22,861 bases of DNA from Gemmatimonadota bacterium. GTDB lineage: Bacteria > Gemmatimonadota > Gemmatimonadetes > Gemmatimonadales > GWC2-71-9. The stretch is taken from positions 1 through 22,861 of the forward strand of contig JANYCP010000229.1 in NCBI GenBank assembly GCA_025360265.1, written 5' to 3'. Shown here piece by piece: positions 12,260 through 21,894 of this stretch. Position 1 is the stretch's first letter; each line of letters starts with the position of its first letter. The translations under genes and the position numbers were made by a program. A model generated the notes under the pieces. It was not told the DNA's origin and did no database searches. It saw nothing but the letters and a program-made list of their open reading frames with translations.

Positions 12260-14797
12260 TCAGCCGCACTCGCTAAACCCACACACACGACACTTCGCGC
12301 ACCCCTCGGCGTACTCCAGTTGCGACCCGCAATCCGGGCACGCACCACCAAGCGTCTCGCTCATGCCGCCCATCATCAGCTGCTCGCCTTCGTTGTTCGT
12401 CACAGCAACAGCCGGTGCAATCGCGTCCGCCGGCATGATCGGCGCCTGCGCCAGCAACTCCTGCTGCACGCCCTGCTTGTCGGCGGCGTATTTCTCCAGC
12501 GCAATACCCACAGCATCCGGCACTGACATCACCTTGTTCGGCCCGAGACCAATGGCCCGATCAGAAGAGATACCGCGCAACTGCCGATGAATCGCCTTGA
12601 GCGGAATGCCTGAACGCAGCGCCAGTGAAATCAGGCGGCCAATCGCTTCGACATCGGCCATCAGTGCGCCGCCGGCCTTGCCGAGCGACATGAAGACCTC
12701 GAACGGCTGACCACGATCGTCTTCGGTGATGGTGACATACAGATCACCAAGCGGCGTGGAGATACGCCGCGTGGCACCACGGAGCAGCTCCGGCCGCGAA
12801 CGCTTCTGGCGACGCTGCAGGCTCTCGCTCTCGAGTTCGTGCAACTGCTTCCGAAGCTGCTCGATCTCAACGTCCTTCTCCGACAACAACGACATCGCAT
12901 CTGCCGTCGCCTCGCGCGACGCCGCCATCGACTCGGCGGAAATGCCTTCGTGCATCACCATGTCCGCACGCGCTTCCGACTTGCCGCTCGAGATCGCCTG
13001 GTCGTGCACCTTCTTGGCGGTCGATCCGGTCGACAGCACCTGCATGTCGCGCGAGCCATCACGATAGACCGTGACACCCTTGCAGTTCAGGTCGAATGCC
13101 ATGCGATAGATCTGATCGACATACTCCTCAGTCGCATCGTTGGCGAAGTTGCAGGTCTTGGAAATCGCCGAGTCGTTGTGCTCCTGAAACGCCGCCTGCA
13201 TCCGGATGTGCCACTCCGGTGCAATCTGATTGGCGGTGACGAACGTGCGCTGCCATTGCGCGGGCACTTCCTCGAAATTGATATGTCCATGCTCGGCGAT
13301 ACGACGCACCAGATCGTCGCTATGCCACCCTTCCCGCTTCGCGATCGCCAAAAAGTCATCATTGACGTCCGGCATCAGCACGCCAGCCTGATTGCGCATG
13401 AACGCAACGGCAAACAACGGCTCGATGCCCGAGGAGCAGCTCGCGATGATCGAAATGGTTCCAGTCGGTGCCACGGTGGTGACGTTACAGTTGCGCAGCT
13501 TGCGCATCGGGCGAATCCGGCCACCCTCCGCGTCGCGTGCACAGGTGGCATCCGGACCCCAGATGCTGCGCTCCCACTCCGGGAACACACCGCGCAACGT
13601 GGCCAGCCGCTCCGACTCGTTCTTCCCTTCATCGTCAACAAACTGCTGCAGCTCCCGACCGAGATTGACGGCTTCCTCTGAGTCGTACGGCACACCGACC
13701 CGGATGAAGAGGTCGGCGAGACCCATGACACCGAGACCAATGCGGCGGATCCGCTGCGCCAGCGAGGTGATCTCGGGCAGCGGGTAGTTGTTCGCGTCGA
13801 TGACGTTTTCGAGGAAATGCGTACTCAGCTGCACCGCGCGACGGAGATGCTCCCAGTCGATATCGCCCTCACGGGTGACCATCGCGCCGAGATTGATCGA
13901 GCCGAGGTTGCAGACATCGTACGGCAAAAGCGGCTGCTCCCCGCAGGGATTGGTCGCTTCATACGCACCGAGATGCGGCACCGGATTGAAATGATTGGCG
14001 CGATCGATGAAGAAGACACCCGGCTCGCCAGTCTTCCAGGCTCCGTGCACGATCTTCTGCCAGATCATTGACGCCTTCATCGTGCCGGTCACGACCTTGT
14101 TGCGCGGGTCGATCAGCTCGTACTCGCCGTCCTTGGCCAGCGCGTCCATGAACGCGTCGGTGATCGCGACCGAGATATTGAAGTTGGTAATCTTGGTGGT
14201 GTCGCTCTTGCACTCGATGAAATCAAGGATGTCCGGGTGGTCGACCCGGAGGATCCCCATGTTGGCGCCACGACGGGTGCCACCCTGCTTGACCACGTCA
14301 GTGGACGAGTCGTACAGCGACATGAACGAGACCGGACCGGAGGCAACGCCCATGGTGGAGCGGACGATGTCATTCCGGGCCCGGAGACGCGAAAAGGAGA
14401 ACCCGGTGCCGCCACCAGACTGGTGAACCAGCGCCATCGCGCGCAGGGTGTCATAGATGCCGCTCTCGCCGTTCGACAGGGTATCGTCGACCGGGAGAAC
14501 GAAGCACGCCGACAGCTGTCCCAGGGGACGGCCAGCGTTCATCAGGGTGGGTGAATTGGGCATGAAGACCCGCCTCGCCATCATGTCATAGAAGGCGTGC
14601 GCCAGCTCGGTCACTGCCCCTTTGGAAGCACCGTACTTACCATCGGGCGCGGACACTGTCGTGGCTACACGCCAGAAGAGATCCTCCGGCCTTTCGGCTG
14701 GAAGCCCCGACTCGTCCTTGATGAGGTAACGCTTCTCAAGAACGGTGACCGCATTCGGCGACAGGTCGACTGCGCCTCGCGTCGGAGAGGTGCCCAT
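12260..14797 (-). CDS. nrdJ: Adenosylcobalamin-dependent (class II) ribonucleoside-diphosphate reductase
   Basis: The product has 845 residues from ATG 14797 (GTG 14809 is an alternative; GAGG lies 4 nt before the ATG). The catalytic barrel carries the expected residues: Cys98 in SACFVLP, FNPVPHLGAYEATNPCGEQPLL with the thiyl-radical Cys285 and Glu287, TGTISIIASCSSGIEPLF, and TCNFANDAT with the second redox Cys549. A coiled-coil stretch (about 625-665) links to a C-terminal domain, and the extreme C-terminus has a zinc ribbon with CPDC at 820-823 and CAKC at 833-836 plus two further cysteines, the layout typical of the vitamin B12-dependent RNR family. It makes deoxyribonucleotides with or without oxygen. 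It is the only obvious housekeeping gene here and breaks the secreted-protein runs on either side. No NrdR box or cobalamin riboswitch is visible upstream. Confidence 0.97.
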   Translation of the reverse strand: MGTSPTRGAVDLSPNAVTVLEKRYLIKDESGLPAERPEDLFWRVATTVSAPDGKYGASKGAVTELAHAFYDMMARRVFMPNSPTLMNAGRPLGQLSACFVLPVDDTLSNGESGIYDTLRAMALVHQSGGGTGFSFSRLRARNDIVRSTMGVASGPVSFMSLYDSSTDVVKQGGTRRGANMGILRVDHPDILDFIECKSDTTKITNFNISVAITDAFMDALAKDGEYELIDPRNKVVTGTMKASMIWQKIVHGAWKTGEPGVFFIDRANHFNPVPHLGAYEATNPCGEQPLLPYDVCNLGSINLGAMVTREGDIDWEHLRRAVQLSTHFLENVIDANNYPLPEITSLAQRIRRIGLGVMGLADLFIRVGVPYDSEEAVNLGRELQQFVDDEGKNESERLATLRGVFPEWERSIWGPDATCARDAEGGRIRPMRKLRNCNVTTVAPTGTISIIASCSSGIEPLFAVAFMRNQAGVLMPDVNDDFLAIAKREGWHSDDLVRRIAEHGHINFEEVPAQWQRTFVTANQIAPEWHIRMQAAFQEHNDSAISKTCNFANDATEEYVDQIYRMAFDLNCKGVTVYRDGSRDMQVLSTGSTAKKVHDQAISSGKSEARADMVMHEGISAESMAASREATADAMSLLSEKDVEIEQLRKQLHELESESLQRRQKRSRPELLRGATRRISTPLGDLYVTITEDDRGQPFEVFMSLGKAGGALMADVEAIGRLISLALRSGIPLKAIHRQLRGISSDRAIGLGPNKVMSVPDAVGIALEKYAADKQGVQQELLAQAPIMPADAIAPAVAVTNNEGEQLMMGGMSETLGGACPDCGSQLEYAEGCAKCRVCGFSECG

Positions 14798-14852
14798 GAT
14801 GCCTCGCACTCAATTGCCCAAGATGAAAATCAGGATGGCTTTCGAAGGGTCC

Positions 14853-14881
14853 AAAGTAGAGAATGCGAAGTGGCGTAGCAA
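14853..14881 (-). promoter_or_regulatory. Candidate sigma-70-like promoter for nrdJ
   Basis: On the minus strand TTGCTA (14881-14876) and TACTTT (14858-14853) are separated by 17 bases, giving a transcript start near 14845 and a leader of about 48 nt before ATG 14797. The hexamers match consensus only partly, and promoter rules in this phylum are poorly known. The gap between genes (14798-14964) is the only sizeable one upstream of nrdJ, so some promoter is expected here. Confidence 0.25.
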
Positions 14882-14964
14882 TCCACGAGAATCGCCAGCA
14901 ATCATCGGCACAGGGAGAATCAACATCACAAATCCATCATATGGGCGAGTTGTCCACATTACCG

Positions 14965-17274
14965 TCACCCGCCTGGCGCGCCAATCACCAGTGTCCTCCG
15001 CCGCAGCACCTCTTTCCCGCCTCCCTCCACCCTGACGACAAGCTCGTACTTCCCCGGCTCCAGTCCCTGAAGCGAGATCGCCCGGCGGACCTGCCCGGTC
15101 ACCTCCGGAAACGAAAGATGCTCGGTCAGCGTGACCGATTCCCGCTTCCCCTTGATCAGGCGGATGAGCGCGCTGCGCTGCCTCGTCAGTCCCACGTGCA
15201 ACGTGTAGCTCGTCCCCGGAGCCAACCCATACCCCTCGGCGAAGACCGCCAGCGTGTCACTCGCGGCGTAGCTGTTCTGCGGCGACAGCCAGACCGTGTC
15301 CTCCGGCGATGGCACCCACGGCAGCGACTTCCCCTGAAGCCCCAGGAGCACCGACGAGAGGGCGAGGACATTGCCCCGCACCGACGGCACCGCCAACGAG
15401 TCGAGCGGGTAGACCGTGCCGATCTGGGGGTTCGCCTCGACGTTGAGCCGCATCCGCAGGTGCCCGGGCGGAACCGGCACCTCGGCGCGTGAGGCAATCA
15501 GGCCGGCGTCAGCCTCTGGCCGCCGAAAGAGCTGCACCGTATCCAGGGACGCGACGGGATCGCCATGATCGTCGAGGAAAACCGCTCGAACCCGGAGCGG
15601 TATGAAGCCGAGACGGTCAACCGGGATGATTCGCAGCATCGCGGCGTCCACTCCATAGACGATATGCACCAGCGGTTCGCCACCACGGGTACCAGCCACG
15701 AGCCATTGGACCCGGCCACCCATCGTGATCGCATAGGTCCTGATCCAGGAATTCGTCGTGGTCGCGACCCCGATGTTGTGCTTCCCCTTCAGCCGCTCCT
15801 CGTTGGCCATTCCGATCCGCGACACAGAACCCGATCGAAGCAATTCGGCCAACCCGGGCAGTTCCCGGGCATGATCGAGCATCGCGTCGAACGAGACATC
15901 GAGTTGCAGGATGCTTTCGACCAGTCGGTAATCGTCGGGATGGTCCTGCGCGGCAAAGTTGAGTACCAGATCGCCATCGGGACGGGCGTAGCGCCAGGTC
16001 TCGTTGCCAAAGGTCGGCGTGTCGAACTTCGGATCGATCACCAAGGGATCGATGATCAGTGAACCCGGCACCGGCGGCGTTCGACGCGTGATCGGCGCGC
16101 GCACCGGTGCGCGGTCGCGTGGCTGGGAATTGGGCCAGACGATTCGCGACTTCGGTGCACCCTGTCGCAACCAGATGATGCCACGATCATCGAGATCCGC
16201 ATCGTGGCTGTGATACGTCTCGATGCCCCACCGGTAGCTGCGCCTGAACGGCGGTAATCGAAAGAGGCGATTCGCCTGGTCCCAGCGGCGGAAATGCTCG
16301 CTCAGGCGCGCACCCGGGCTCCGCATGTCGATCGCACCGCGTTGCTTCCAGAATTCCTGCAGCCAGGCCACTCGCGCATCACCGTGCACACCGTCGAACT
16401 GCACCAGCACGGTATCGTCGACAATCGGCTCAAGATCACGACGATACATCGCCACCACCTCGCGTTCGTCACTCGCCGCACCGGTGTAATACGCCAGTTC
16501 GATCGGCATCGGTTCGCCGCGTCGAGCGGCAACGCTGTCCGACGTCATCGCAAGTGTGCGCGCCAGTTCGAGCGACGCCATGGCCGGATGGACGCTGAGG
16601 AGCACCGCGCGACGAAACATGAGGCGAGCGGAGTCCGGACTTCCTACCAGTCGCTCCAGCCTGCCGCGCTCAAGGAGGAGGTCGGGATCCCAGCTGAGTG
16701 ATGACGCTTGCGCCAAGCGCAGCGCGTCGAGCGCGGCATGCAGCGGTGCGTTGATCCGCGTAGCTCGCGCCGTCTCGGCGAAGGCGATCAAGCCATCAGT
16801 GAATCCCGGGTCGGCCTTGATGGCGCGCGCGAACGCTGCGCCGGCTCGGGTGTCGCGATCGATGCCGAGCATCGTCCACAATCCGCCGGCAAAGCCTGGT
16901 GCGCGGTCCGGCGCGCGCGCTTCAGCGAGTCCCAGCCCAAACCACGGATAGGGCCAATCGGGCCGCAGTTCGGCGGCCCATTCGAATTCGCTCGCCGCAT
17001 CATCGACGCGCTTGACGTCGCCGCCGAGTTCGATGAGACGCAGCGCGATGAAGCCGAGGCGGAGGTGCAGAATGGGATTGTCTCTCTCGCGCCGGGCGAG
17101 ATCAATCGACTGTGCTTCGAGTCGATGCAGCCTGGTCGTATCGGTCGTGAGCGTGAGTGAATCGCGGAAGAGTTGCAGCGCAGCACGATCGGGCGCAGAC
17201 TGCGCAACGAGGCGCGGCACGATGCACAGGAAAATGAGGAGACCACAACAGGCAGCACTGCGGAGGCGGGTCAC
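14965..17274 (-). CDS. Exported GWxTD-type protein, divergent third paralogue
   Basis: The product has 769 residues from GTG 17274; no clear ribosome site is visible. The signal peptide is residues 1-25 (ACCGLLIFLCIVPRLVAQ). Residues 65-160 are TPR-like, with HLRLGFIALRL and the shared SEFEWAAELRPDWPYPWFGLGLAE. The GWxTD region is around 325-440: HFRRWDQAN, then LDDRGIIWLRQGAP at 361-374, and NETWRYARPDGDLVLNF at 424-440. The eponymous G-W-x-T-D is replaced by a D-L-D-D-R-G form, and a proline- and arginine-rich insert (about 384-405) separates the two halves, which the other two paralogues lack. The C-terminal 300 residues are beta-rich, with PPGHLRMRLNVE and LEPGKYELVVRVEGGGKEVL, probably Ig-like. 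Function is unproven. It is 33 nt downstream of its closest neighbour paralogue. Confidence 0.85.
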   Translation of the reverse strand: MTRLRSAACCGLLIFLCIVPRLVAQSAPDRAALQLFRDSLTLTTDTTRLHRLEAQSIDLARRERDNPILHLRLGFIALRLIELGGDVKRVDDAASEFEWAAELRPDWPYPWFGLGLAEARAPDRAPGFAGGLWTMLGIDRDTRAGAAFARAIKADPGFTDGLIAFAETARATRINAPLHAALDALRLAQASSLSWDPDLLLERGRLERLVGSPDSARLMFRRAVLLSVHPAMASLELARTLAMTSDSVAARRGEPMPIELAYYTGAASDEREVVAMYRRDLEPIVDDTVLVQFDGVHGDARVAWLQEFWKQRGAIDMRSPGARLSEHFRRWDQANRLFRLPPFRRSYRWGIETYHSHDADLDDRGIIWLRQGAPKSRIVWPNSQPRDRAPVRAPITRRTPPVPGSLIIDPLVIDPKFDTPTFGNETWRYARPDGDLVLNFAAQDHPDDYRLVESILQLDVSFDAMLDHARELPGLAELLRSGSVSRIGMANEERLKGKHNIGVATTTNSWIRTYAITMGGRVQWLVAGTRGGEPLVHIVYGVDAAMLRIIPVDRLGFIPLRVRAVFLDDHGDPVASLDTVQLFRRPEADAGLIASRAEVPVPPGHLRMRLNVEANPQIGTVYPLDSLAVPSVRGNVLALSSVLLGLQGKSLPWVPSPEDTVWLSPQNSYAASDTLAVFAEGYGLAPGTSYTLHVGLTRQRSALIRLIKGKRESVTLTEHLSFPEVTGQVRRAISLQGLEPGKYELVVRVEGGGKEVLRRRTLVIGAPGG

Positions 17275-17307
17275 CGGATAATTCTACACGTTACCGGCTC
17301 CCGCGGG

Positions 17308-19566
17308 TCAGTTCCCGACCGTGAACTCGCGCTGGCGCACTGACTTCGCGCCATTGGTTGCCGATACCGTGACGCGGAGCAGGTAGCTGCCGCGACCGAG
17401 CCGGCCGAGATCGATCTCGCGGTGCACCTTGTCGGGTGTGCCGGTGGCCACGGCGTTGAATCCAACTTGCAGCTGCGGTGTGGACTGTCCGGCGCGAATC
17501 ACGGCAAGCTCACCATGATACGCGGTGCCAGCGGTCACGCCGCCCACCTCGAAGAAGAGCTGCATCGGCTCGTGCTGGCGGAACAAGTGCATCGGGTTGA
17601 TCCAGGCCGTGTCGCTGGCGTCCACGCGCCATGGCAACGGCACCGTGCGGGCACCCAGTGCCAAGTCCGACAACTCAATCGCGGACCCCTTCACCGACGC
17701 CACATGCACTGGCTGCGGCTTCGTGATCATTCCTCGGCTCGCCGTCTCAAGCGCGACGCGGGCGGTGTAGTTGCCGGGCGGGACGTGCATCGGCACGCGA
17801 CCGAGCAGTGTCCCGGTTTCAGGAATCGGCGCGCTCGCGCCGAACTGCCGCAGCGTGTCGAGCGATGCGACGACATCGCCGGCGGGATTGCGCAACGACA
17901 CGCGCATCCGGATCGGATAGATCACGATGCCATTGCTCGGTGGGGCGTACAGCGACCCGCCAGGGATCGCGAAGACGACCTGCACCTGCGTTCCAGCGGC
18001 ATCCGATCCCACGGCCACGACATCGACGTTGGCCGCCAGCGGCAACTCGTACCCAAACTTCCAACTGTCGGTTTGAAGCCCGACCTTGAGACTGTTGCGT
18101 CCGGCAGCGCGCTCGGATGTCTGCAGCGCCTTGGCCGCCGCCGGTCCGCCAGACAACATCTTGGCGTAGATCGGACTCAGATTCGTGCGGGAGTGCAGCA
18201 GCTCCTGCGCGGCCTGTGCCGTCCATCCAGCACCAAACGTCGCCAAAGCCGTGCCGCCCTCGAGCATCCCTCGCACGTTGCCCTGTCCGGTGTGCTGCGC
18301 CGCAGCACCGAGTGCGACAATGTCAAGCAGTGACTCGTACAAACGCCAACCCTGTGCACTATCGGGCTGCGCAAAGTTGAACAGCATGTCGGTGCCGTTC
18401 GGCCGGCGATACACCCACGACTCGTTGGGCGGAATTCCGGACATGGAATACGTCGAACGATCATCAGGTTCACCATGACGCACATAAATCCGGCCGCGAT
18501 CATCGAAGAGCGATCCGGTCGGGTCGAATGCCTTCACACTGTCGTAGCGATGCGTCCTCGGTAAGAGCGGATAGTTACGATGCGAATATTCAATGCGGCG
18601 GTAATGCTCCTTCAGGCGTTCCGCGCTGCTGTTCACCGCTTCCAGGTCGCGCGAATCCCAGAACCGATGTGCGATCGTCACGCGCTCCTGGGATCGCGCT
18701 GCATCGAACGCGCGCAATAGCGAATCCGACATCACCAGCTTCATGTCGAGATGGTAGAGCGCGGCGGTCGCACTGTCGGCGAGGCTCAGGCCGAGATACC
18801 ACTGGTCCGTACCACCGATCCGTCCAGCGGAGAGCCTGGTGCGTGCCATCTCGAGCAGTGCAAGGGCATCGGACCGATTGCGGTCGAGAAGCGACTGAAA
18901 CGCCACGATCGCCGAATCGATGTCACCCACTTCGCGCTCCACCCGACCGCGCTGCAACAATACGTCTGGCTGGTGGCCGGCGGCCGAAACAGCCGCCTCA
19001 CGCAGCGCGAGAATTGCCGTGGTGAGATGCGCCGGCATGCCGCTGCGCATCGCTTCGTCGCCAAGCTGGACAATGCCGTACGTGAACGACGAGTCAACCG
19101 CCGCGCTCTGGGCGAAGTCGTGCGCTGGCGCAATGAAGATGTCGTGGCCCAGGGCCGCGAAGAGGCCGCGCAGTCCAGTCGGAAAGACGTCTGCTTCGAG
19201 CAACTCTGCAGTGCCTAGGCCATACCACCCCAGCGGCCATCTCGGCTGCAACTGCGTCGCCCATTCGAACTCACCTTCGGCGTCACGAAAGTGCCCGGGG
19301 CTACTCGTCAACTCGGCAAGGCGCATTCCTACAAAGCCGAGACGCATGTGCAGCAGCGCATCGTCACGATTCTTGCGGGCACTGTCGATTGTGTGCATTT
19401 CGAGCGCGAGGAGTGACGTCGTGTCATGAGTCCGTGCGAGCGAATCGCGAAGCCGAAAGATCGCGTCACGGCCAGCGGCGGTCTGTGCCGGCATCGTGCC
19501 CGGTGCGGCGGCAGCCAGCACTACGCACAACACAATGCACCGCGCGCGCCCAACGGCTGCGATCAT
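17308..19566 (-). CDS. Exported GWxTD-type protein, second paralogue
   Basis: The product has 752 residues. Its ATG overlaps the TGA of the preceding paralogue (ATGA), so translation is likely coupled. The signal peptide is residues 1-28 (IVLCVVLAAAAPGTMPAQ). Residues 70-225 contain TPR-like helices (LLHMRLGFVGMRL, GEFEWATQLQPRWPLGWYGLG, DVLLQRGRVEREVGDIDSA). The GWxTD domain spans about 298-410: RFWDSRD, RLKEHYRRIEYSHRNY, FDDRGRIYVRHGEPD at 354-368, and NESWVYRRPNGTDMLFNF from 381. The C-terminal third is beta-rich (VPPGNYTARVALE, LRVTVSATNG). The region between holds a long alpha segment (about 430-500). The strong similarity of layout to its neighbours indicates gene duplication in place. 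Confidence 0.88.
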   Translation of the reverse strand: MIAAVGRARCIVLCVVLAAAAPGTMPAQTAAGRDAIFRLRDSLARTHDTTSLLALEMHTIDSARKNRDDALLHMRLGFVGMRLAELTSSPGHFRDAEGEFEWATQLQPRWPLGWYGLGTAELLEADVFPTGLRGLFAALGHDIFIAPAHDFAQSAAVDSSFTYGIVQLGDEAMRSGMPAHLTTAILALREAAVSAAGHQPDVLLQRGRVEREVGDIDSAIVAFQSLLDRNRSDALALLEMARTRLSAGRIGGTDQWYLGLSLADSATAALYHLDMKLVMSDSLLRAFDAARSQERVTIAHRFWDSRDLEAVNSSAERLKEHYRRIEYSHRNYPLLPRTHRYDSVKAFDPTGSLFDDRGRIYVRHGEPDDRSTYSMSGIPPNESWVYRRPNGTDMLFNFAQPDSAQGWRLYESLLDIVALGAAAQHTGQGNVRGMLEGGTALATFGAGWTAQAAQELLHSRTNLSPIYAKMLSGGPAAAKALQTSERAAGRNSLKVGLQTDSWKFGYELPLAANVDVVAVGSDAAGTQVQVVFAIPGGSLYAPPSNGIVIYPIRMRVSLRNPAGDVVASLDTLRQFGASAPIPETGTLLGRVPMHVPPGNYTARVALETASRGMITKPQPVHVASVKGSAIELSDLALGARTVPLPWRVDASDTAWINPMHLFRQHEPMQLFFEVGGVTAGTAYHGELAVIRAGQSTPQLQVGFNAVATGTPDKVHREIDLGRLGRGSYLLRVTVSATNGAKSVRQREFTVGN

Positions 19567-21878
19567 TTGACCACCGTGAATTCCTGGTGTCGAGTCACTT
19601 TAGGGCTTGAATGCGACGAAATCGTCACCTCCAGAACGTAGCTCGCCGGCTTGAGCCTTTCGACGCCGATCTCGCGGAGCACCACCTGATGCGCGCCGGT
19701 GGCTCGCATCGTTGTCTCGAGCCGCACCGGCGCACCGCCACCGCCGAAAATCCCGAGCAGGCGCTTGAAAAACGACACGCCGCCGGCCGGCTTGATCACC
19801 AATTCGATCTTGTAGGTTGAGTCGCGGACCAGCCCGCTGGCCTCGTAATAGACGCTTATCGGCTCGGAATTGTGAAATTCCCCGACCGGGTTGACCCAGA
19901 CCGTGTCCGCCGAGCCGGTCAGCCACCACAACGGCACACTGCGGGAGCCAATCGCGATGTCGGAGAGGCCCAATTGCGGCCCCGCCGGGGCGGGCACGTC
20001 CACCGTGTCCCGGAGCGAGACCACCCCGCCAGTCCCTTGCTCCAGGCCAACCCGGATCGTCTGGCGCCCTGGTGGCACCGGGATGGTCACCAGACCATAC
20101 CAATAGGAATGGTCGGCAGCGCCTACCGCCCCGATCAGCGGTCGCACCGTATCCACCAAACCGGTTACCGAACCGTCGAAGCCGAGCACTGATGCCCGTA
20201 CCCGGACCTCGCCGCCCTGAAGTCTGGCTGGCAGCCTGGTCGATTTGACCGCATACGCGACTCGAATAACCGACTGCGTCGAATCGACTGCCCCGGCAAG
20301 AATCTGTACCTGGGAGAGAAGGTCGTCGGTGTAGCGACGCTCCCAGCTGTCTGTGGTCGTGGCGACCCGCATACTCCTGCTCCCCATCGTTCGCTCTTCG
20401 CCCTGCAGCCCCGAGGCACCGCCCCGCCCGGAGACCAGCATGCGCTGGTACACCGGCGACAACTGCAAGCGCGATCGAATCACCGTCTCGGCGTTTTTCG
20501 AGAGCGATGCATCGGTGAGGCGCCTGCGCAATTTCGCCGCGCTGTCCGAACTGATTCCGGTTGCACCGCCAACAGGCAGTCGCGCTTCATCGGTTCCCTG
20601 AATGTTGCCACTGTTCTGCAAGCCAACCGCATTCGCGTAGCCGAGGATGTCCAACACGCTCTCGACGAGGCGATAGTCGGTTACGCCCTCGCGCGCGACA
20701 AAGTGCACCAGCAGGTCCGGTCCATCCTTGCGGTGATACACCCATGATTCATTGTATGGCACGCCGGGCAATTCGAGCGACGCGTGATCATCGGGCGTGC
20801 CTTGGCGGATGTACACCACACCACGATCGTCGAATTCGGCGACGGGCGGGCGGTATCGCTCCACGATGTCGTAGTGTCGATGGGTTGACGCGAGACGATA
20901 GCTGCGCCGCGCCACATCGAGTCGACGGTAATGCTCCATCAGGCGATCACCGACGTCGTGCAATTCGTCACGGTCACGCCGGTCCCAGAAGCGCCGCATC
21001 ACTTCCGCGCGCGCCGATCCTTTCGCGGCATCGAACTGCCGAAGCACGCTGTCGCTGAGGACAAAACGCAGATCGTAGCGATACAACTCGAGTGCGGCTG
21101 CGTCGGCCGATGCGAGCCCGCGAAACCACGGTGCGCCGCCATCACCACGGCCTAGCTTGAAGCGCACACGCGCCTGCTCGAGCAGGGCAACGGGATTGTT
21201 GGGTGTGCGGAACACCAGCGAATCCACGGCGGAGCGCGCCGAGTCCGCGCTGCCGATTTCGCGCTCGACACGTGCGCGTGCCAGGAGCACGTCCGGATGC
21301 TTTCCGGCCGGTGTGCGGGCGGAACGCCGCAGTGCCGCGAGCGCGACATCGAGGCGGAGATTCACCCGTTGCCGAAGCGCGGTGTTGCTCAGCTCCACGA
21401 GGCCGCGCACAAAACTTGGATCGACCTCGGCGCTCTTGGCGAAGTCGGTCGCGGATCGCGTCAGCGCATCCTTGCCTAGCGCGCTCTGAATCGCCCGGAA
21501 CATCTCGAACTCGGCGTCACCCACCCCAAGTTCGGCCAAGCCCAGGCCAAACCAGCCGTAGGGCCACTTCGATTGCAGGTCAACGACCCACTGGAATTCC
21601 GAGGCGGCGTCATCGTAATGCTGCTTGCCGGCGAGATCGCCCAGGCGCAGACCCAGAAAGCCCAGGCGGAGGTGCACCATCGCGCTGTCGCGCGCTTCGT
21701 GACCAGCGCGGGCGATCAATCGCTTTTCGAGAATGACCAGCGGAATGGTATCGGTGAGCGGCGCGAGCGAATCGCGAAACGCTTCGATCTCGACGCGCTG
21801 CACCGGCGATTGCGCGTGAGCGGAGCCGACACAGAGGAATACTGCAGCAACACCGGAGAGTACGCCGATACGCATCAT
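19563..21878 (-). CDS. Exported GWxTD-type protein, first paralogue
   Basis: The product has 771 residues from ATG 21878; a second ATG follows directly. The signal peptide is residues 1-23, ending A-H-A-Q. TPR-like helices cover about 65-240 (MVHLRLGFLGLRLGDL, SEFQWVVDLQSKWPYGWFGLGLAEL, DVLLARARVEREIGSADSA). The GWxTD domain spans about 295-400: RRFWDRRDRDEL, RLMEHYRRLDVARRSY, FDDRGVVYIRQGTPDD at 349-364, and NESWVYHRKDGPDLLVHF from 376. The last 250 residues are beta-rich with PPGRQTIRVGLEQGTGG; near the end lies SFFKRLLGIFGGGGAP, a short hydrophobic glycine-rich loop also hinted at in the third paralogue (LIRLIKGK). It follows the amidase gene by 16 nt, consistent with one operon and a cell-envelope role. 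Confidence 0.9.
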   Translation of the reverse strand: MMRIGVLSGVAAVFLCVGSAHAQSPVQRVEIEAFRDSLAPLTDTIPLVILEKRLIARAGHEARDSAMVHLRLGFLGLRLGDLAGKQHYDDAASEFQWVVDLQSKWPYGWFGLGLAELGVGDAEFEMFRAIQSALGKDALTRSATDFAKSAEVDPSFVRGLVELSNTALRQRVNLRLDVALAALRRSARTPAGKHPDVLLARARVEREIGSADSARSAVDSLVFRTPNNPVALLEQARVRFKLGRGDGGAPWFRGLASADAAALELYRYDLRFVLSDSVLRQFDAAKGSARAEVMRRFWDRRDRDELHDVGDRLMEHYRRLDVARRSYRLASTHRHYDIVERYRPPVAEFDDRGVVYIRQGTPDDHASLELPGVPYNESWVYHRKDGPDLLVHFVAREGVTDYRLVESVLDILGYANAVGLQNSGNIQGTDEARLPVGGATGISSDSAAKLRRRLTDASLSKNAETVIRSRLQLSPVYQRMLVSGRGGASGLQGEERTMGSRSMRVATTTDSWERRYTDDLLSQVQILAGAVDSTQSVIRVAYAVKSTRLPARLQGGEVRVRASVLGFDGSVTGLVDTVRPLIGAVGAADHSYWYGLVTIPVPPGRQTIRVGLEQGTGGVVSLRDTVDVPAPAGPQLGLSDIAIGSRSVPLWWLTGSADTVWVNPVGEFHNSEPISVYYEASGLVRDSTYKIELVIKPAGGVSFFKRLLGIFGGGGAPVRLETTMRATGAHQVVLREIGVERLKPASYVLEVTISSHSSPKVTRHQEFTVVK

Positions 21879-21894
21879 GGAAATCTACGCCGAT

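Noticed and set aside
12839..13681. 280-codon plus-strand frame within nrdJ
   Set aside because: It lies wholly antisense to the well-supported nrdJ gene; His- and Arg-rich composition is typical of the complement of high-GC coding DNA.
14798..14964. Possible cobalamin riboswitch or NrdR box before nrdJ
   Set aside because: The leader is too short and shows no B12-box-like sequence; no AT-rich NrdR-type inverted repeat could be seen.
17422..18333. 303-codon plus-strand frame in the second GWxTD gene
   Set aside because: It is antisense to a strongly supported gene, with no motif or plausible start context.
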